From contig NZ_JAEANY010000002.1 of the NCBI RefSeq assembly GCF_016019885.1, forward strand, positions 682,001 to 746,000: a stretch of DNA of 64,000 nucleotides, given 5' to 3'. The translations under genes and the position numbers were made by a program. The notes under the pieces were generated by a model, which saw only the letters and a program-made list of their open reading frames with translations, had not been told where the DNA came from and searched no databases. This document shows positions 56,267-64,000 of the stretch, piece after piece (within the stretch, counting starts at the first letter, position 1; each line of letters begins with the position of its first letter). Origin of the DNA: Aurantiacibacter sediminis (GTDB taxonomy: Bacteria; Pseudomonadota; Alphaproteobacteria; Sphingomonadales; Sphingomonadaceae).

Positions 56267-58804
56267 TCAGTAAATGCCGCCTTGCTCCTCGGCAAAGTTC
56301 TCCGGCTCCTCAGTCGGGCTGCTCTCGAGACTTGGTCCACGCTCCCGCCGCCGCAATTGCGCGAGGATGATTTCTCGCATCGCGTCGATTTCATCCTGGC
56401 GCGCGTTCCGACGAGGTTCGGTGTCTGGCTGGAAGGCTTCCCAGATCACAGTCGACATCGGGTCATCGCTGGGCCACGCGTCGAAAACGCGGCTGCCCGT
56501 CCGCCTGTCAACGCGCACCATGCGAACACCGTTCGGCGCAGAGAATGGCCTGGCAGTCCAGTAATCGGGCGTTTCATCCACGAATTGGCGGAAGATCGGC
56601 ACAGCCGTGTTGCCGCCCTGGATCCAGCCACCCATGTTTCGCGGCGTGTCGAAGCCGATATAGGTCCCGGCAACGATGTCCGGACTGCCGCCGACAAACC
56701 ACGCATTGGTCGGGCCGGTGCTGGTTCCGGTCTTGCCGAACATCGGAATGTCGAGATCGCGCAGGCGCGTCGCGGTACCGCGCTGGACGACGCCGGTCAG
56801 CATATGGACTGTCTGGAAGGCCGTGCGTGCATCCATCGCCTGCCGCCCGGTGCGGCCGAAACGCGGCATGGCCCCGCCATCCCACTCATCCATGTTGCAG
56901 CCCGTGCATTCGCGTTCATCTGCGCGCCAGATCACTTTGCCGTCTCGGTCCTGCACATAGTCGATCACCGTCGGCTCATTCAGGCGGCCATGATTGACCA
57001 TCGCAGCATAGGCTGCGGTAATGCGTTCCACCGTGGTTTCACCCGAACCGAGCGAGTAGGCAGGGAAAGGCTGGTATTCGATTTCTTCCGGTTCCAGCTC
57101 GACATCGCGGAACGTCTCTATGACATTGTCCATGCCTGCATCCATCGCGATATGCACCGTCATCAGGTTCTTGGACTGCTCTAGGCCATAGCGCATGGGA
57201 TATTCACCGCCACCGCGGCCACCGCCAAAGTTCGTGAAGCACTTCTCACCCAGATTGCTGCCCTGGTAATAGCAATATTGCGTATCGGGGATCATGCTGG
57301 CCGGCGTCATGCCTGCATCGATGCCGGCTGCATAAACGAAGGGTTTCACTGTAGACCCCGGCTGGCGATTGGCCTGCGTAGCGCGGTTGAATGCGCCAAG
57401 ACGGCTGTCAAAACCGCCCTGCATGGCGAGGATGCGCCCAGTGTCTGGCTCCATTGCAAGAAAGCCACCGGAGACTTCCGGCACGCCGCGCAAGCGCCAG
57501 CCATTGCCCGAAGGCGAGGCTGCGACGACGTCACCGACGCTGAGCGAGTTGGGCGCGCCGGATAGCGGGCTCTCATCGCCATTGGCAAAGCCGATCCTCG
57601 CGCCGCCATCGGTCGCGGTAATCACGCCGATGCGCCAATCTTCGTAATTGATCGAGATGTAGGAGCTGGCCAGCTGCGATGTCAGGCTGCCATTGTCCGG
57701 ATTCAACGTCGCAATCGGCCCGGTGTAGCCGCGATTACCGTGATAGCGCAGCAGTGCTCCGCGTAGCGAATTGCGCGCTGCATCCTGCAGATCCGGATCA
57801 AGCGACGTGCGGACCCAGAGGCCGCCAGCGTAAACGCTGTTCCGACCGTCTTCTGCCTCCTCGCCAAACTGAGTGATCAGCTGGCGGCGCACTTCCTCCA
57901 GGAAATAGCCCGCATCGGCCGAACGCGATTGACGTCGTCCCTCGACCACACCCAGCGGCATATTCTGAGCGGCGCGCATTTCGTCCGCCGTGATATAACC
58001 ATTATCTTCCATCTGACTGAGCACCAGATTGCGCCGATCACGCGCGATCCCGAAATTGGCCGAGCGGCTATATTCTTCGGGAGCGCGAGGAAGAATGGCG
58101 AGATAGGCCATCTCATGCAGCTCAAGCTCGTCAACATCCTTGTCGAAATAGGCGAGTGAAGCGGCCTGCACTCCGAAACTGCGGCGGCCGAGCGGAATTT
58201 CATTCAGGTAAAGGGTGATGATCTCTTCTTTTTCCAGCACGCCTTCAATGCGCGTGGCGAGAATCATTTCGCGCAGTTTGCGAACGACCGAATATTCATT
58301 CCCGACAAGGATATTCTTGGCGACCTGCTGCGTAATGGTGGAACCGCCGACCGCGCGCTCCCCCGATCCGATTTTCGATACGTAATCGATTACGGCACCG
58401 ATGAAGCCGCCTGCATCGATGCCGTTATGCGACCAGAAAGTCTCGTCCTCGGCCGAAATATAGGCGTTGAGCAATTGGTCCGGCATGTCGCGGAAATCTA
58501 GTTCGATGCGACGTTCCCGCTCGTAACGATGCACGATTTCGCCATCGATGCCGCGCACAACGCTGGGCAAGTTGGGCTCGTAATCATTGAGCGTTTCGGC
58601 ATCCGGCAAGTCCCAGGCAAGCCAGACGTACGCAATGATCGCCAGCAGCAATCCGCCACCCAGCGCATAAAACAGCAGGCGCAGCCATCGGCGCGTGCGC
58701 CACGCATGCGTGATATTTGCCCATGCGCCCTGCCCGCCTCGCGAAATGCGGCGAGAGAAACTGGCGGTCCCGGTCGCGGGATCGGCATCGAAATCGTCAC
58801 TCAT
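56267..58804 (-). CDS. mrcA: Penicillin-binding protein 1A (class A, bifunctional)
   Basis: Builds peptidoglycan by glycan polymerisation and peptide cross-linking. The 845-residue protein has a cytoplasmic N-terminus, a membrane anchor (about 45-66) and a glycosyltransferase-51 domain: SAEDETFWSHNGIDAGGFIGA, VGGSTITQQVAKNIL, RKLREMILATRIE and ITLYLNEIPLGRRSFGVQAAS. The transpeptidase domain has SxxK in RQPGSTVKPFVYAAG, SxN in LEQSKNLMT and KTG in MFGKTGTSTGPTNAWFVG. An acidic C-terminal tail ends the protein. The order PBP then amidase (same strand, amidase first) is a cell-wall pair, with 101 bases between them. Confidence 0.95.
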   Translation of the reverse strand: MSDDFDADPATGTASFSRRISRGGQGAWANITHAWRTRRWLRLLFYALGGGLLLAIIAYVWLAWDLPDAETLNDYEPNLPSVVRGIDGEIVHRYERERRIELDFRDMPDQLLNAYISAEDETFWSHNGIDAGGFIGAVIDYVSKIGSGERAVGGSTITQQVAKNILVGNEYSVVRKLREMILATRIEGVLEKEEIITLYLNEIPLGRRSFGVQAASLAYFDKDVDELELHEMAYLAILPRAPEEYSRSANFGIARDRRNLVLSQMEDNGYITADEMRAAQNMPLGVVEGRRQSRSADAGYFLEEVRRQLITQFGEEAEDGRNSVYAGGLWVRTSLDPDLQDAARNSLRGALLRYHGNRGYTGPIATLNPDNGSLTSQLASSYISINYEDWRIGVITATDGGARIGFANGDESPLSGAPNSLSVGDVVAASPSGNGWRLRGVPEVSGGFLAMEPDTGRILAMQGGFDSRLGAFNRATQANRQPGSTVKPFVYAAGIDAGMTPASMIPDTQYCYYQGSNLGEKCFTNFGGGRGGGEYPMRYGLEQSKNLMTVHIAMDAGMDNVIETFRDVELEPEEIEYQPFPAYSLGSGETTVERITAAYAAMVNHGRLNEPTVIDYVQDRDGKVIWRADERECTGCNMDEWDGGAMPRFGRTGRQAMDARTAFQTVHMLTGVVQRGTATRLRDLDIPMFGKTGTSTGPTNAWFVGGSPDIVAGTYIGFDTPRNMGGWIQGGNTAVPIFRQFVDETPDYWTARPFSAPNGVRMVRVDRRTGSRVFDAWPSDDPMSTVIWEAFQPDTEPRRNARQDEIDAMREIILAQLRRRERGPSLESSPTEEPENFAEEQGGIY

Positions 58805-58905
58805 GATCGCGCTTTAGCATGGCGATCTGCGCTTTCGCCACAATGAATACGACGCATGCGATGCGTTTCGCCGCATTTTTACGCACTTGCACGACATGGC
58901 CGGCT

Positions 58906-59778
58906 TCACTCGCGGTTCGATTGGCGGGCGAAATATATCCGGATAGCGCGAGCGAAAACTTCCGCAAATTGCTCCTGTCCTTCAGCCGAAGCGAGTGCCC
59001 TTGCTTCATCAGGATTGGACACGAAACCCGCTTCGAAAAGAACTGCGGGAACATCGGGAGCGCGCAGCACCGCAAGTGCAGCCGCGCGGCGTGCTTGCGG
59101 ATGGAAGCGAAGGACGCCGTCTCCCTCGCGCTCGATCAGTGATGCGAACTCCGCCGAATTCCCGGACGTGCGGCGCTGCGATAGCTCGACAAGTATGGCA
59201 TTCACCGCCTCATCGGTGGATGACAGGTCGACGCCGTTCACGACGTCGGCATTGTTTTCCCGCTCGGCAAAGCGTGCAGCTGCTTCGGAAGATGCAGTTT
59301 CGGATAGCGTGTAAATACTCGCCCCTTCGACAGCCTCCTGATCGCCCGCCGAATCAGCGTGGATCGAAATGAACAAGTCGGCGCCCAAGGCGCGCGCAAT
59401 TTCTGCCCGCTCTCCAAGAACGATGAAGCTGTCATCATCGCGCGTGAGGGCAACGCGAATGCCGCCTTCATCAATCAGTCGGTCACGCAGGGCGCGAGCC
59501 AGCCCGAGAACGATCGTTTTCTCATTAAATTCGTCATGGACCGTGCCAGGGTCAGGGCCGCCATGGCCTGCATCGATGACGACCAATGGCCGCGTCAGAT
59601 CATCAGGCCCTTCGATTTCCGGCAGCCCGATGGTTTCGCCCGGCTCTGGCAGATCGAAGCTGATGACATAGGCACGTCCGAGGACAGGCACCGGTATGGA
59701 CTGGCCCAGCACATATAGCGCCCCAATCACCAGCAAAGGGAAGGCGAACAGCAATCCGATCTGGATGCGATAGCCCAT
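58906..59778 (-). CDS. N-acetylmuramoyl-L-alanine amidase (Amidase_3)
   Basis: Zinc amidase that cuts the stem peptide off peptidoglycan, in daughter-cell separation. The 290 residues start with an uncleaved or signal-anchor hydrophobic segment (about 5-27). The zinc ligands are His in VIDAGHGGPDPGT, Glu in DEFNEKTIVLGLA and His in LFISIHADSAG; the catalytic Glu is in VLFEAGFVSNPDEA. No LysM or AMIN targeting domain is present, so location may come from the anchor. The gene is upstream of mrcA and divergent from rne. Confidence 0.92.
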   Translation of the reverse strand: MGYRIQIGLLFAFPLLVIGALYVLGQSIPVPVLGRAYVISFDLPEPGETIGLPEIEGPDDLTRPLVVIDAGHGGPDPGTVHDEFNEKTIVLGLARALRDRLIDEGGIRVALTRDDDSFIVLGERAEIARALGADLFISIHADSAGDQEAVEGASIYTLSETASSEAAARFAERENNADVVNGVDLSSTDEAVNAILVELSQRRTSGNSAEFASLIEREGDGVLRFHPQARRAAALAVLRAPDVPAVLFEAGFVSNPDEARALASAEGQEQFAEVFARAIRIYFARQSNRE

Positions 59779-60257
59779 TGCCCAATTGCCGCCTTTCTTC
59801 CCCTTGGCCCGAAGCGACCAAACCTTCGCAAATATGCAAACGGATTTTTACCAAGACACGCAACAAGGTTGCCGAGCCTTTCCCCGGATGCTAGCGAAAT
59901 CCTACGCCGGATGCGAATGCACTCCGGCCACACCGGGAAGGCATCCTGCCGATCTCCGGAATGTTTTACAGGTTGATGCCGCAATGCAAAGCACACACCA
60001 GTTTGCCACACCAAGCACCAAAGGGTGCATGGTGGCTGCAACTGGCCATGCGCAGCACAAATCCCTGCGCCTTCGCATCGCGACAGACACAATTCGCAAG
60101 CCCGCCACCCCGACTTCACGCATGAAGAACGGCGGCGGAGCGATCATCATTCCCGTGCGCACTGGCGCCGGGGCTCACACAAATCGGCAATTTTCATCCA
60201 GCGATCCGGCTTCAACCGGTCGTATCGCTGCATCGCGAATTGCCTGGAGAATATTTA
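59779..60257 (+). other. 479-base gap ahead of rne
   Basis: The only gap over 300 bases in the window. It holds no convincing reading frame on either strand; the longer frames there are GC-rich chance readings with improbable composition. It must contain the divergent promoters of the amidase and rne genes and the rne leader, but I found no strong -35/-10 pair. GGAGA at 60246-60250 is the rne ribosome-binding site. A short inverted repeat GCCGGA-N11-TCCGGC starts at about 59905. Confidence 0.5.
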
Positions 60258-62924
60258 ATGGCAACGCGCATGCTAATCGATGCGCGCCACTCGGAAGAAA
60301 CCCGGGTGGCGGTGCTCAAGGGAAACCGGATTGAGGAGTTCGATTTCGAATCTGCTGAACACAAGCAGATCAAAGGCAATATCTATCTAGCCAAAGTTAC
60401 CCGCGTAGAACCGTCCTTGCAGGCGGCTTTCGTGGATTTTGGCGGAAATCGCCACGGTTTCCTCGCTTTCAGCGAAATTCACCCCGACTATTACCAGATC
60501 CCTTCGGAAGATCGCGCGGCCCTGCTCGCTGAAGAGCAAGCTGCCGCCGAAGAAGAAGCCAAACTTCGCGCTGAAGAGGATGACGAAGAAGACGGCACCG
60601 CTTCTCCAGAAGAGGAGGAAGTGGCTGAGGACGATGTCGCTCTCGAAGAAATCGACACGAGCGACAAGGAACACGTCGCCACCATCGAAGAGGGTCATCT
60701 CGAAGGAGACGACTCCGACACCGATGATGAAGATGACGATGACTCCGACGACGAAGATGACGACGATACGGACGACGAATCCGAAGACGACGACAATGGC
60801 GGTAAAGGCAAGCGTGGACGCGGACGTGGCCGTGGTCGCCAACAGCGCGGTCGTCGTCAGCAGGGCCGCAAGGGTGGCCGTGGCAGCCGCGCGAAGGAAA
60901 TCGACGAAGCCCGCGCCAAGCGCCAGGCACTGCGTCGTCGCTACAAGATCCAGGACGTTATCCAGCGCCGCCAGGTGCTGCTCGTCCAGGTCGTAAAGGA
61001 AGAGCGCGGCAATAAGGGCGCTGCCCTCACCACCTATCTTTCGCTCGCAGGCCGTTATTGCGTGCTCATGCCGAATTCCAGCCATGGCGGCGGGATTTCG
61101 CGCAAGATCAACAGCGGCTCTGACCGCAAGCGCCTGAAGCAGATTGTGAACGAGCTTTCGCTGCCCAAGACCATGGGCCTGATTGTTCGCACTGCGGGCC
61201 TCTCGCGCACCAAGACGGAGATCAAGCGCGACTTCGACTATCTCGCCCGCCTGTGGGACGAAATCCGCGAACGCACGATGTCATCGAGCGCGCCGGCGAT
61301 GATCCATTCGGATTCGGACCTGATCAAACGCGCCATCCGCGACATCTACAATCGCGAAATCGAAGAAGTGATCGTCGAGGGCGAGCAGGGCTACAAATCC
61401 GCCAAGGCCTTCATGAAATTGCTGATGCCCAGCCACGCGCGGCGGGTGAAGGCGTATAATGACCCGGTTCCGCTGTTCCAGCGCTATGGCGCGGAAGACC
61501 AGCTTTCCGCCATGTATGCGCCGGAAGTGCAACTGAAATCGGGCGGCTATCTAGTCATCAACCCGACCGAGGCCTTGGTCAGCATTGATATCAACTCAGG
61601 TCGCTCCACCAAGGAACACGGGATCGAGGCGACTGCGCTTCATACCAATCTCGAAGCCGCCAAGGAAATTGCTCGTCAGCTGCGCCTTCGCGACATGGCA
61701 GGCCTTGTGGTGATCGATTTTATCGACATGGATCGCAGCGGCAATGTCCGTAAGGTCGAGCGCGCCATGAAGGATGCGCTCAAGAATGACCGCGCGCGCA
61801 TCCAGGTTGGTCGTATCTCCGGCTTTGGCCTCATGGAAATGAGCCGTCAGCGCCTGCGCACCGGCGTGCTCGAGGCTTCCACCCGTGAGTGCCCGCATTG
61901 CGACGGCACTGGCCTTGTCCGCACCGCCTCCAGCGCTGGTCTCTCCGCTCTGCGTGTCATCGAGGATGAAGCCGCCAAGGGCAAAGGCACGACCATCACG
62001 CTTTACGCTTCGACCGAAGCGGCGGTGTACCTCCTCAATGCCAAGCGCGCCGATCTCGCCGAGATCGAAAGCCGCTACGGCGTGTTGGTCGAAGTGAAGC
62101 CCGAAGGCGAGGATGAAGGCGCGAAAATGCGTGTTCAGTCGTCGGGGCCGAAGCCCAGCGAAGCGCCTAAGTTCGAACCCATTGTCGATGATGAAGAGGA
62201 AGATGACACCTCTTCCGATGATGACAGCGACAACGACAATCAGAACGACGATGATGATGGCGCGCACAAGAAAAAGCGTCGTCGCCGTCGCCGTGGTGGC
62301 CGTGGCCGGAACAAGAATCGTCAGCAAAATGACGATAATGGCTCGGATGACAACGATCCCGATGACAACGACAAGCAGGACGCCGAAAATTCCGACGAGA
62401 GCCAGCCTGACGAAAGCGAGAAGCCCAAGCGTCGGCGTCGCGGTGGCCGGGGACGTGGTGGTGCGGCCAAGGCTGCTGATGACGCCTCCGATAATTCGAC
62501 TGACGACGAAGCGAAGGACGCCGACGCAGACGTAGCTCCGGAAGCTGAAGAGCAGGCCGAGGAAAAGCCGAAGGCCAAGCCCAAGGCAAAGCGCGCTCCT
62601 CGCAAGAAGAAAGAAGAGCCTGCGCCGGAAGCGGAAGCGGAAACGCCTGCCGAAGAGGCCGAGGAGAAGCCGAAACGCAAGCGCGCGCCGCGCAAGAAAA
62701 AGGCTGAGACCGAAGCACCGGCTGAAGAGGCCGCGTCCGAGGCTGAGGAAAAACCGAAGCCAAAGCGTGCTCCCCGCAAGAAGGCTCAGCCCAAAGCCGC
62801 CGCCAAAGCGGACGACACTGGTAGTGATGAAGCCGCCAGCACGCAGGCCGAGGGCGACAGCAATGCCACCAATGATGACGGCACACCGCGCCGCGGCTGG
62901 TGGCAGCGCACCTTCGGCAACTGA
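60258..62924 (+). CDS. rne: Ribonuclease E
   Basis: Endoribonuclease that starts most mRNA decay and matures rRNA. The 888 residues begin with the catalytic half. The S1 domain starts MATRMLIDARHSEETRVAVL and is interrupted after GNRHGFLAFSEIHPDYY by about 125 residues of acidic then Arg/Gly-rich insert (about 90-225), resuming in VLLVQVVKEERGNKGAALTTYLSL. The active-site aspartates lie in LVSIDINSGRSTKEHGIE and LVVIDFIDMD. The zinc-link is CPHCDGTG. The C-terminal half (about 630-888) is disordered, acidic and basic by turns, with RNA-binding Arg tracts and the family end GWWQRTFGN. ATG 60258 has GGAGA 7 bases upstream. Confidence 0.96.
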   Translation: MATRMLIDARHSEETRVAVLKGNRIEEFDFESAEHKQIKGNIYLAKVTRVEPSLQAAFVDFGGNRHGFLAFSEIHPDYYQIPSEDRAALLAEEQAAAEEEAKLRAEEDDEEDGTASPEEEEVAEDDVALEEIDTSDKEHVATIEEGHLEGDDSDTDDEDDDDSDDEDDDDTDDESEDDDNGGKGKRGRGRGRGRQQRGRRQQGRKGGRGSRAKEIDEARAKRQALRRRYKIQDVIQRRQVLLVQVVKEERGNKGAALTTYLSLAGRYCVLMPNSSHGGGISRKINSGSDRKRLKQIVNELSLPKTMGLIVRTAGLSRTKTEIKRDFDYLARLWDEIRERTMSSSAPAMIHSDSDLIKRAIRDIYNREIEEVIVEGEQGYKSAKAFMKLLMPSHARRVKAYNDPVPLFQRYGAEDQLSAMYAPEVQLKSGGYLVINPTEALVSIDINSGRSTKEHGIEATALHTNLEAAKEIARQLRLRDMAGLVVIDFIDMDRSGNVRKVERAMKDALKNDRARIQVGRISGFGLMEMSRQRLRTGVLEASTRECPHCDGTGLVRTASSAGLSALRVIEDEAAKGKGTTITLYASTEAAVYLLNAKRADLAEIESRYGVLVEVKPEGEDEGAKMRVQSSGPKPSEAPKFEPIVDDEEEDDTSSDDDSDNDNQNDDDDGAHKKKRRRRRRGGRGRNKNRQQNDDNGSDDNDPDDNDKQDAENSDESQPDESEKPKRRRRGGRGRGGAAKAADDASDNSTDDEAKDADADVAPEAEEQAEEKPKAKPKAKRAPRKKKEEPAPEAEAETPAEEAEEKPKRKRAPRKKKAETEAPAEEAASEAEEKPKPKRAPRKKAQPKAAAKADDTGSDEAASTQAEGDSNATNDDGTPRRGWWQRTFGN
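62559..62783 (+). repeat. Three imperfect repeats in the rne C-terminal region
   Basis: Three copies of a module reading EEKPK-x-KRAPRKK (first copy with an extra KAKP) lie at 62559-62612, 62661-62702 and 62745-62783, separated by Ala/Glu/Pro-rich linkers. They resemble basic AT-hook-like or RNA-binding tails. Confidence 0.75.
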
Positions 62925-62950
62925 TCGTCCGACAATCAGGCTGAGCTGAC

Positions 62951-63781
62951 ATGTCGCAAACGCCGGTAACAGTCATCGTTCTCGCCGCGCAGCGCACGGG
63001 GGTCACCAACCCCCTCGCTGCGCGCGCGGGAGTGAGCCACAAGGCGCTCGTGCCGATCTGCGGCAGGCCGCTGATCGAGCATGTGATGGAAGTGCTCACC
63101 AGTTCGGCCGGCGTCAGCGACATTCGCGTTGTTCTGGAGCCGGAAGGTCAGCAAATCGTCGATCCGGCATTGGAGACATTCCGGCCGCGCGGCATCCCCA
63201 TCACCCTGCACAATTCGGATGCGAATATCGTCGAAAGCGTACTTGGCGCCATTCAGGGTGAGGACCGCCCCTTCATCGTCACGACGGCCGATAACGTACT
63301 GCTGACTAAGCAAGGCCTTGATCAGGCGCGCACCACGCTGCTGCAAAGTGACGGCATCATCACGCTTACCACGCGCGAGCGTGTTTGGGCCGTGCATCCC
63401 CAAGGCCAGCGCGGATTTTATGATTTCAAAGATGCGGGCTACGCCAGCTGCAATCTGTTCGGCCTGAACGGCCAGAAAAGTCTGCGCGCGGCCGAAGTCT
63501 TTCGCGAAGGCGGTCAGTTCATGTCGAATAAGGGCCGAATGATCCGCGCCTTCGGCCTGTTCAACATCATTCTCATGGGCCTTAAGCTGATTTCGCTGCC
63601 ACGCGGGCTTCAGCGGATAAGCAAGCGCTTCGGGCTCGACATCCGTCCGGTCATCTATGAAGACGGTTCACTGGCGATCGATGTCGACAATGAACGCACC
63701 TTCATAATCGCAGAATGGATCCTCGGCCAGCGTCTCGGCATGGACATACCAAAACCGGAAATTCCCGCCGACATGAAGTGA
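62951..63781 (+). CDS. MobA-like nucleotidyltransferase
   Basis: A 276-residue protein of the GT-A NTP-transferase fold. It starts VIVLAAQRTGVTNPLAARAG, then SHKALVPICGRPLIEHVMEV, a variant of the usual nucleotide loop with Gln-Arg in place of Gly-Arg and an insertion before the KALVPI strand. The metal aspartate is in IVTTADNVLL. A short hydrophobic stretch (FGLFNIILMGLKLISLP, about 198-215) may touch the membrane. Likely couples a sugar or alcohol phosphate to a nucleotide; substrate unknown. It is separated from rne by 26 bases. Confidence 0.78.
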   Translation: MSQTPVTVIVLAAQRTGVTNPLAARAGVSHKALVPICGRPLIEHVMEVLTSSAGVSDIRVVLEPEGQQIVDPALETFRPRGIPITLHNSDANIVESVLGAIQGEDRPFIVTTADNVLLTKQGLDQARTTLLQSDGIITLTTRERVWAVHPQGQRGFYDFKDAGYASCNLFGLNGQKSLRAAEVFREGGQFMSNKGRMIRAFGLFNIILMGLKLISLPRGLQRISKRFGLDIRPVIYEDGSLAIDVDNERTFIIAEWILGQRLGMDIPKPEIPADMK

Positions 63782-63851
63782 AGCCATTGCGCGGGCAATA
63801 GCGGCAGCGTAAACGCGCGGCTGAAAACTCCACTTGCATAAAGGCCAGCCT

Positions 63852-64000
63852 ATGAGCGCCGCGATCACCCCCTTGCGTATATCCGATGAAGCCAAAGAGC
63901 GTGTCCGCATTCTCTTCATGGCGAAGCACGCAATGTGGGGCGGCGGCATGCACCCGGAGGACGGCAATCACGCCATCTATCACCACGAGGTCCGCACAAC
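63852..64000 (+). CDS. Unidentified gene, 5' end only
   Basis: The first 49 complete codons, running off the end of the window: MSAAITPLRISDEAKERVRI, then an LFMAKHAMWGGGMHPEDGN stretch. AAAGG sits 8 bases before the ATG. It follows the nucleotidyltransferase by 70 bases and may share its pathway. Too little is visible for a family call. Confidence 0.6.
   Translation, partial: MSAAITPLRISDEAKERVRILFMAKHAMWGGGMHPEDGNHAIYHHEVRT

Noticed and set aside
59727-60119. A 130-codon minus-strand frame in the gap before rne
   Set aside because: Its composition (many Cys, Arg and Trp) is unlike real proteins of this genome, and it starts without a ribosome-binding site and overlaps the well-defined amidase start.
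62150-62800. Repetitive acidic and basic DNA in rne as a CRISPR-like or mobile repeat
   Set aside because: The repeats stay in frame with rne, vary at the third codon position and code for its disordered C-terminal region.

Overview
The window is a compact stretch of a bacterial chromosome with moderately high GC. It most likely comes from an alphaproteobacterium of the order Sphingomonadales, and the Erythrobacteraceae are the closest fit I can argue for. The evidence is gene order and family content, not a database search: the trpGDC-moaC-moeA-lexA-comEC-gltX-gltA chain, a 14-gene nuo operon running into birA-coaX-rnj-DUF1467, a GTTC-N7-GTTC SOS box in front of lexA, RNase E and RNase J together, and a BirA without a DNA-binding domain. 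I see no phage, insertion sequence, CRISPR array, tRNA or rRNA.

Layout. 1-1.3 kb: tpiA then secG, minus strand. 1.5-12 kb, plus strand: a SurA/PpiD-type chaperone, then trpE, a lipoprotein glycosidase and a proline iminopeptidase, then trpG, trpD, trpC, a DUF3597 gene, moaC, moeA and SOS-regulated lexA. 12.1-17.1 kb: comEC (minus) back to back with gltX and gltA (plus). 17.1-23.7 kb: the least explained part, with a histidine-kinase-like protein whose phospho-acceptor histidine is replaced by proline, two unrecognised proteins, a small Hpt-like protein without its histidine, and a divergent 861-residue protein with two membrane segments and a long coiled coil.

23.7-42.8 kb: one very tight minus-strand transcription unit, nuoA to nuoN followed by birA, coaX, rnj and a DUF1467 gene. 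Most junctions overlap by 1-11 bases. It also carries four extra genes: three tiny membrane proteins around nuoE (one of only 46 residues) and a secreted protein between nuoB and nuoC. 42.8-55 kb: accessory metabolism and envelope genes, namely a propeller lipoprotein, an aldehyde dehydrogenase, a thiolase, small exported proteins, an ammonium transporter, an alpha/beta hydrolase, a flavin oxidoreductase with a cysteine cluster, a methyltransferase lipoprotein and a large beta-propeller protein with a hairpin over its ribosome-binding site. 55-60 kb, minus strand: prfB, a class A penicillin-binding protein and a cell-wall amidase. 60-64 kb, plus strand: rne behind a 479-base gap, a nucleotidyltransferase, and the first 49 codons of an unidentified gene.

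Best candidates for something undescribed are the 17-23.7 kb signalling and polarity-like cluster, the extra small genes inside the nuo operon, and the RBS hairpin at 55.0 kb. trpE also appears to start with CTG. Most of the rest is ordinary housekeeping content.
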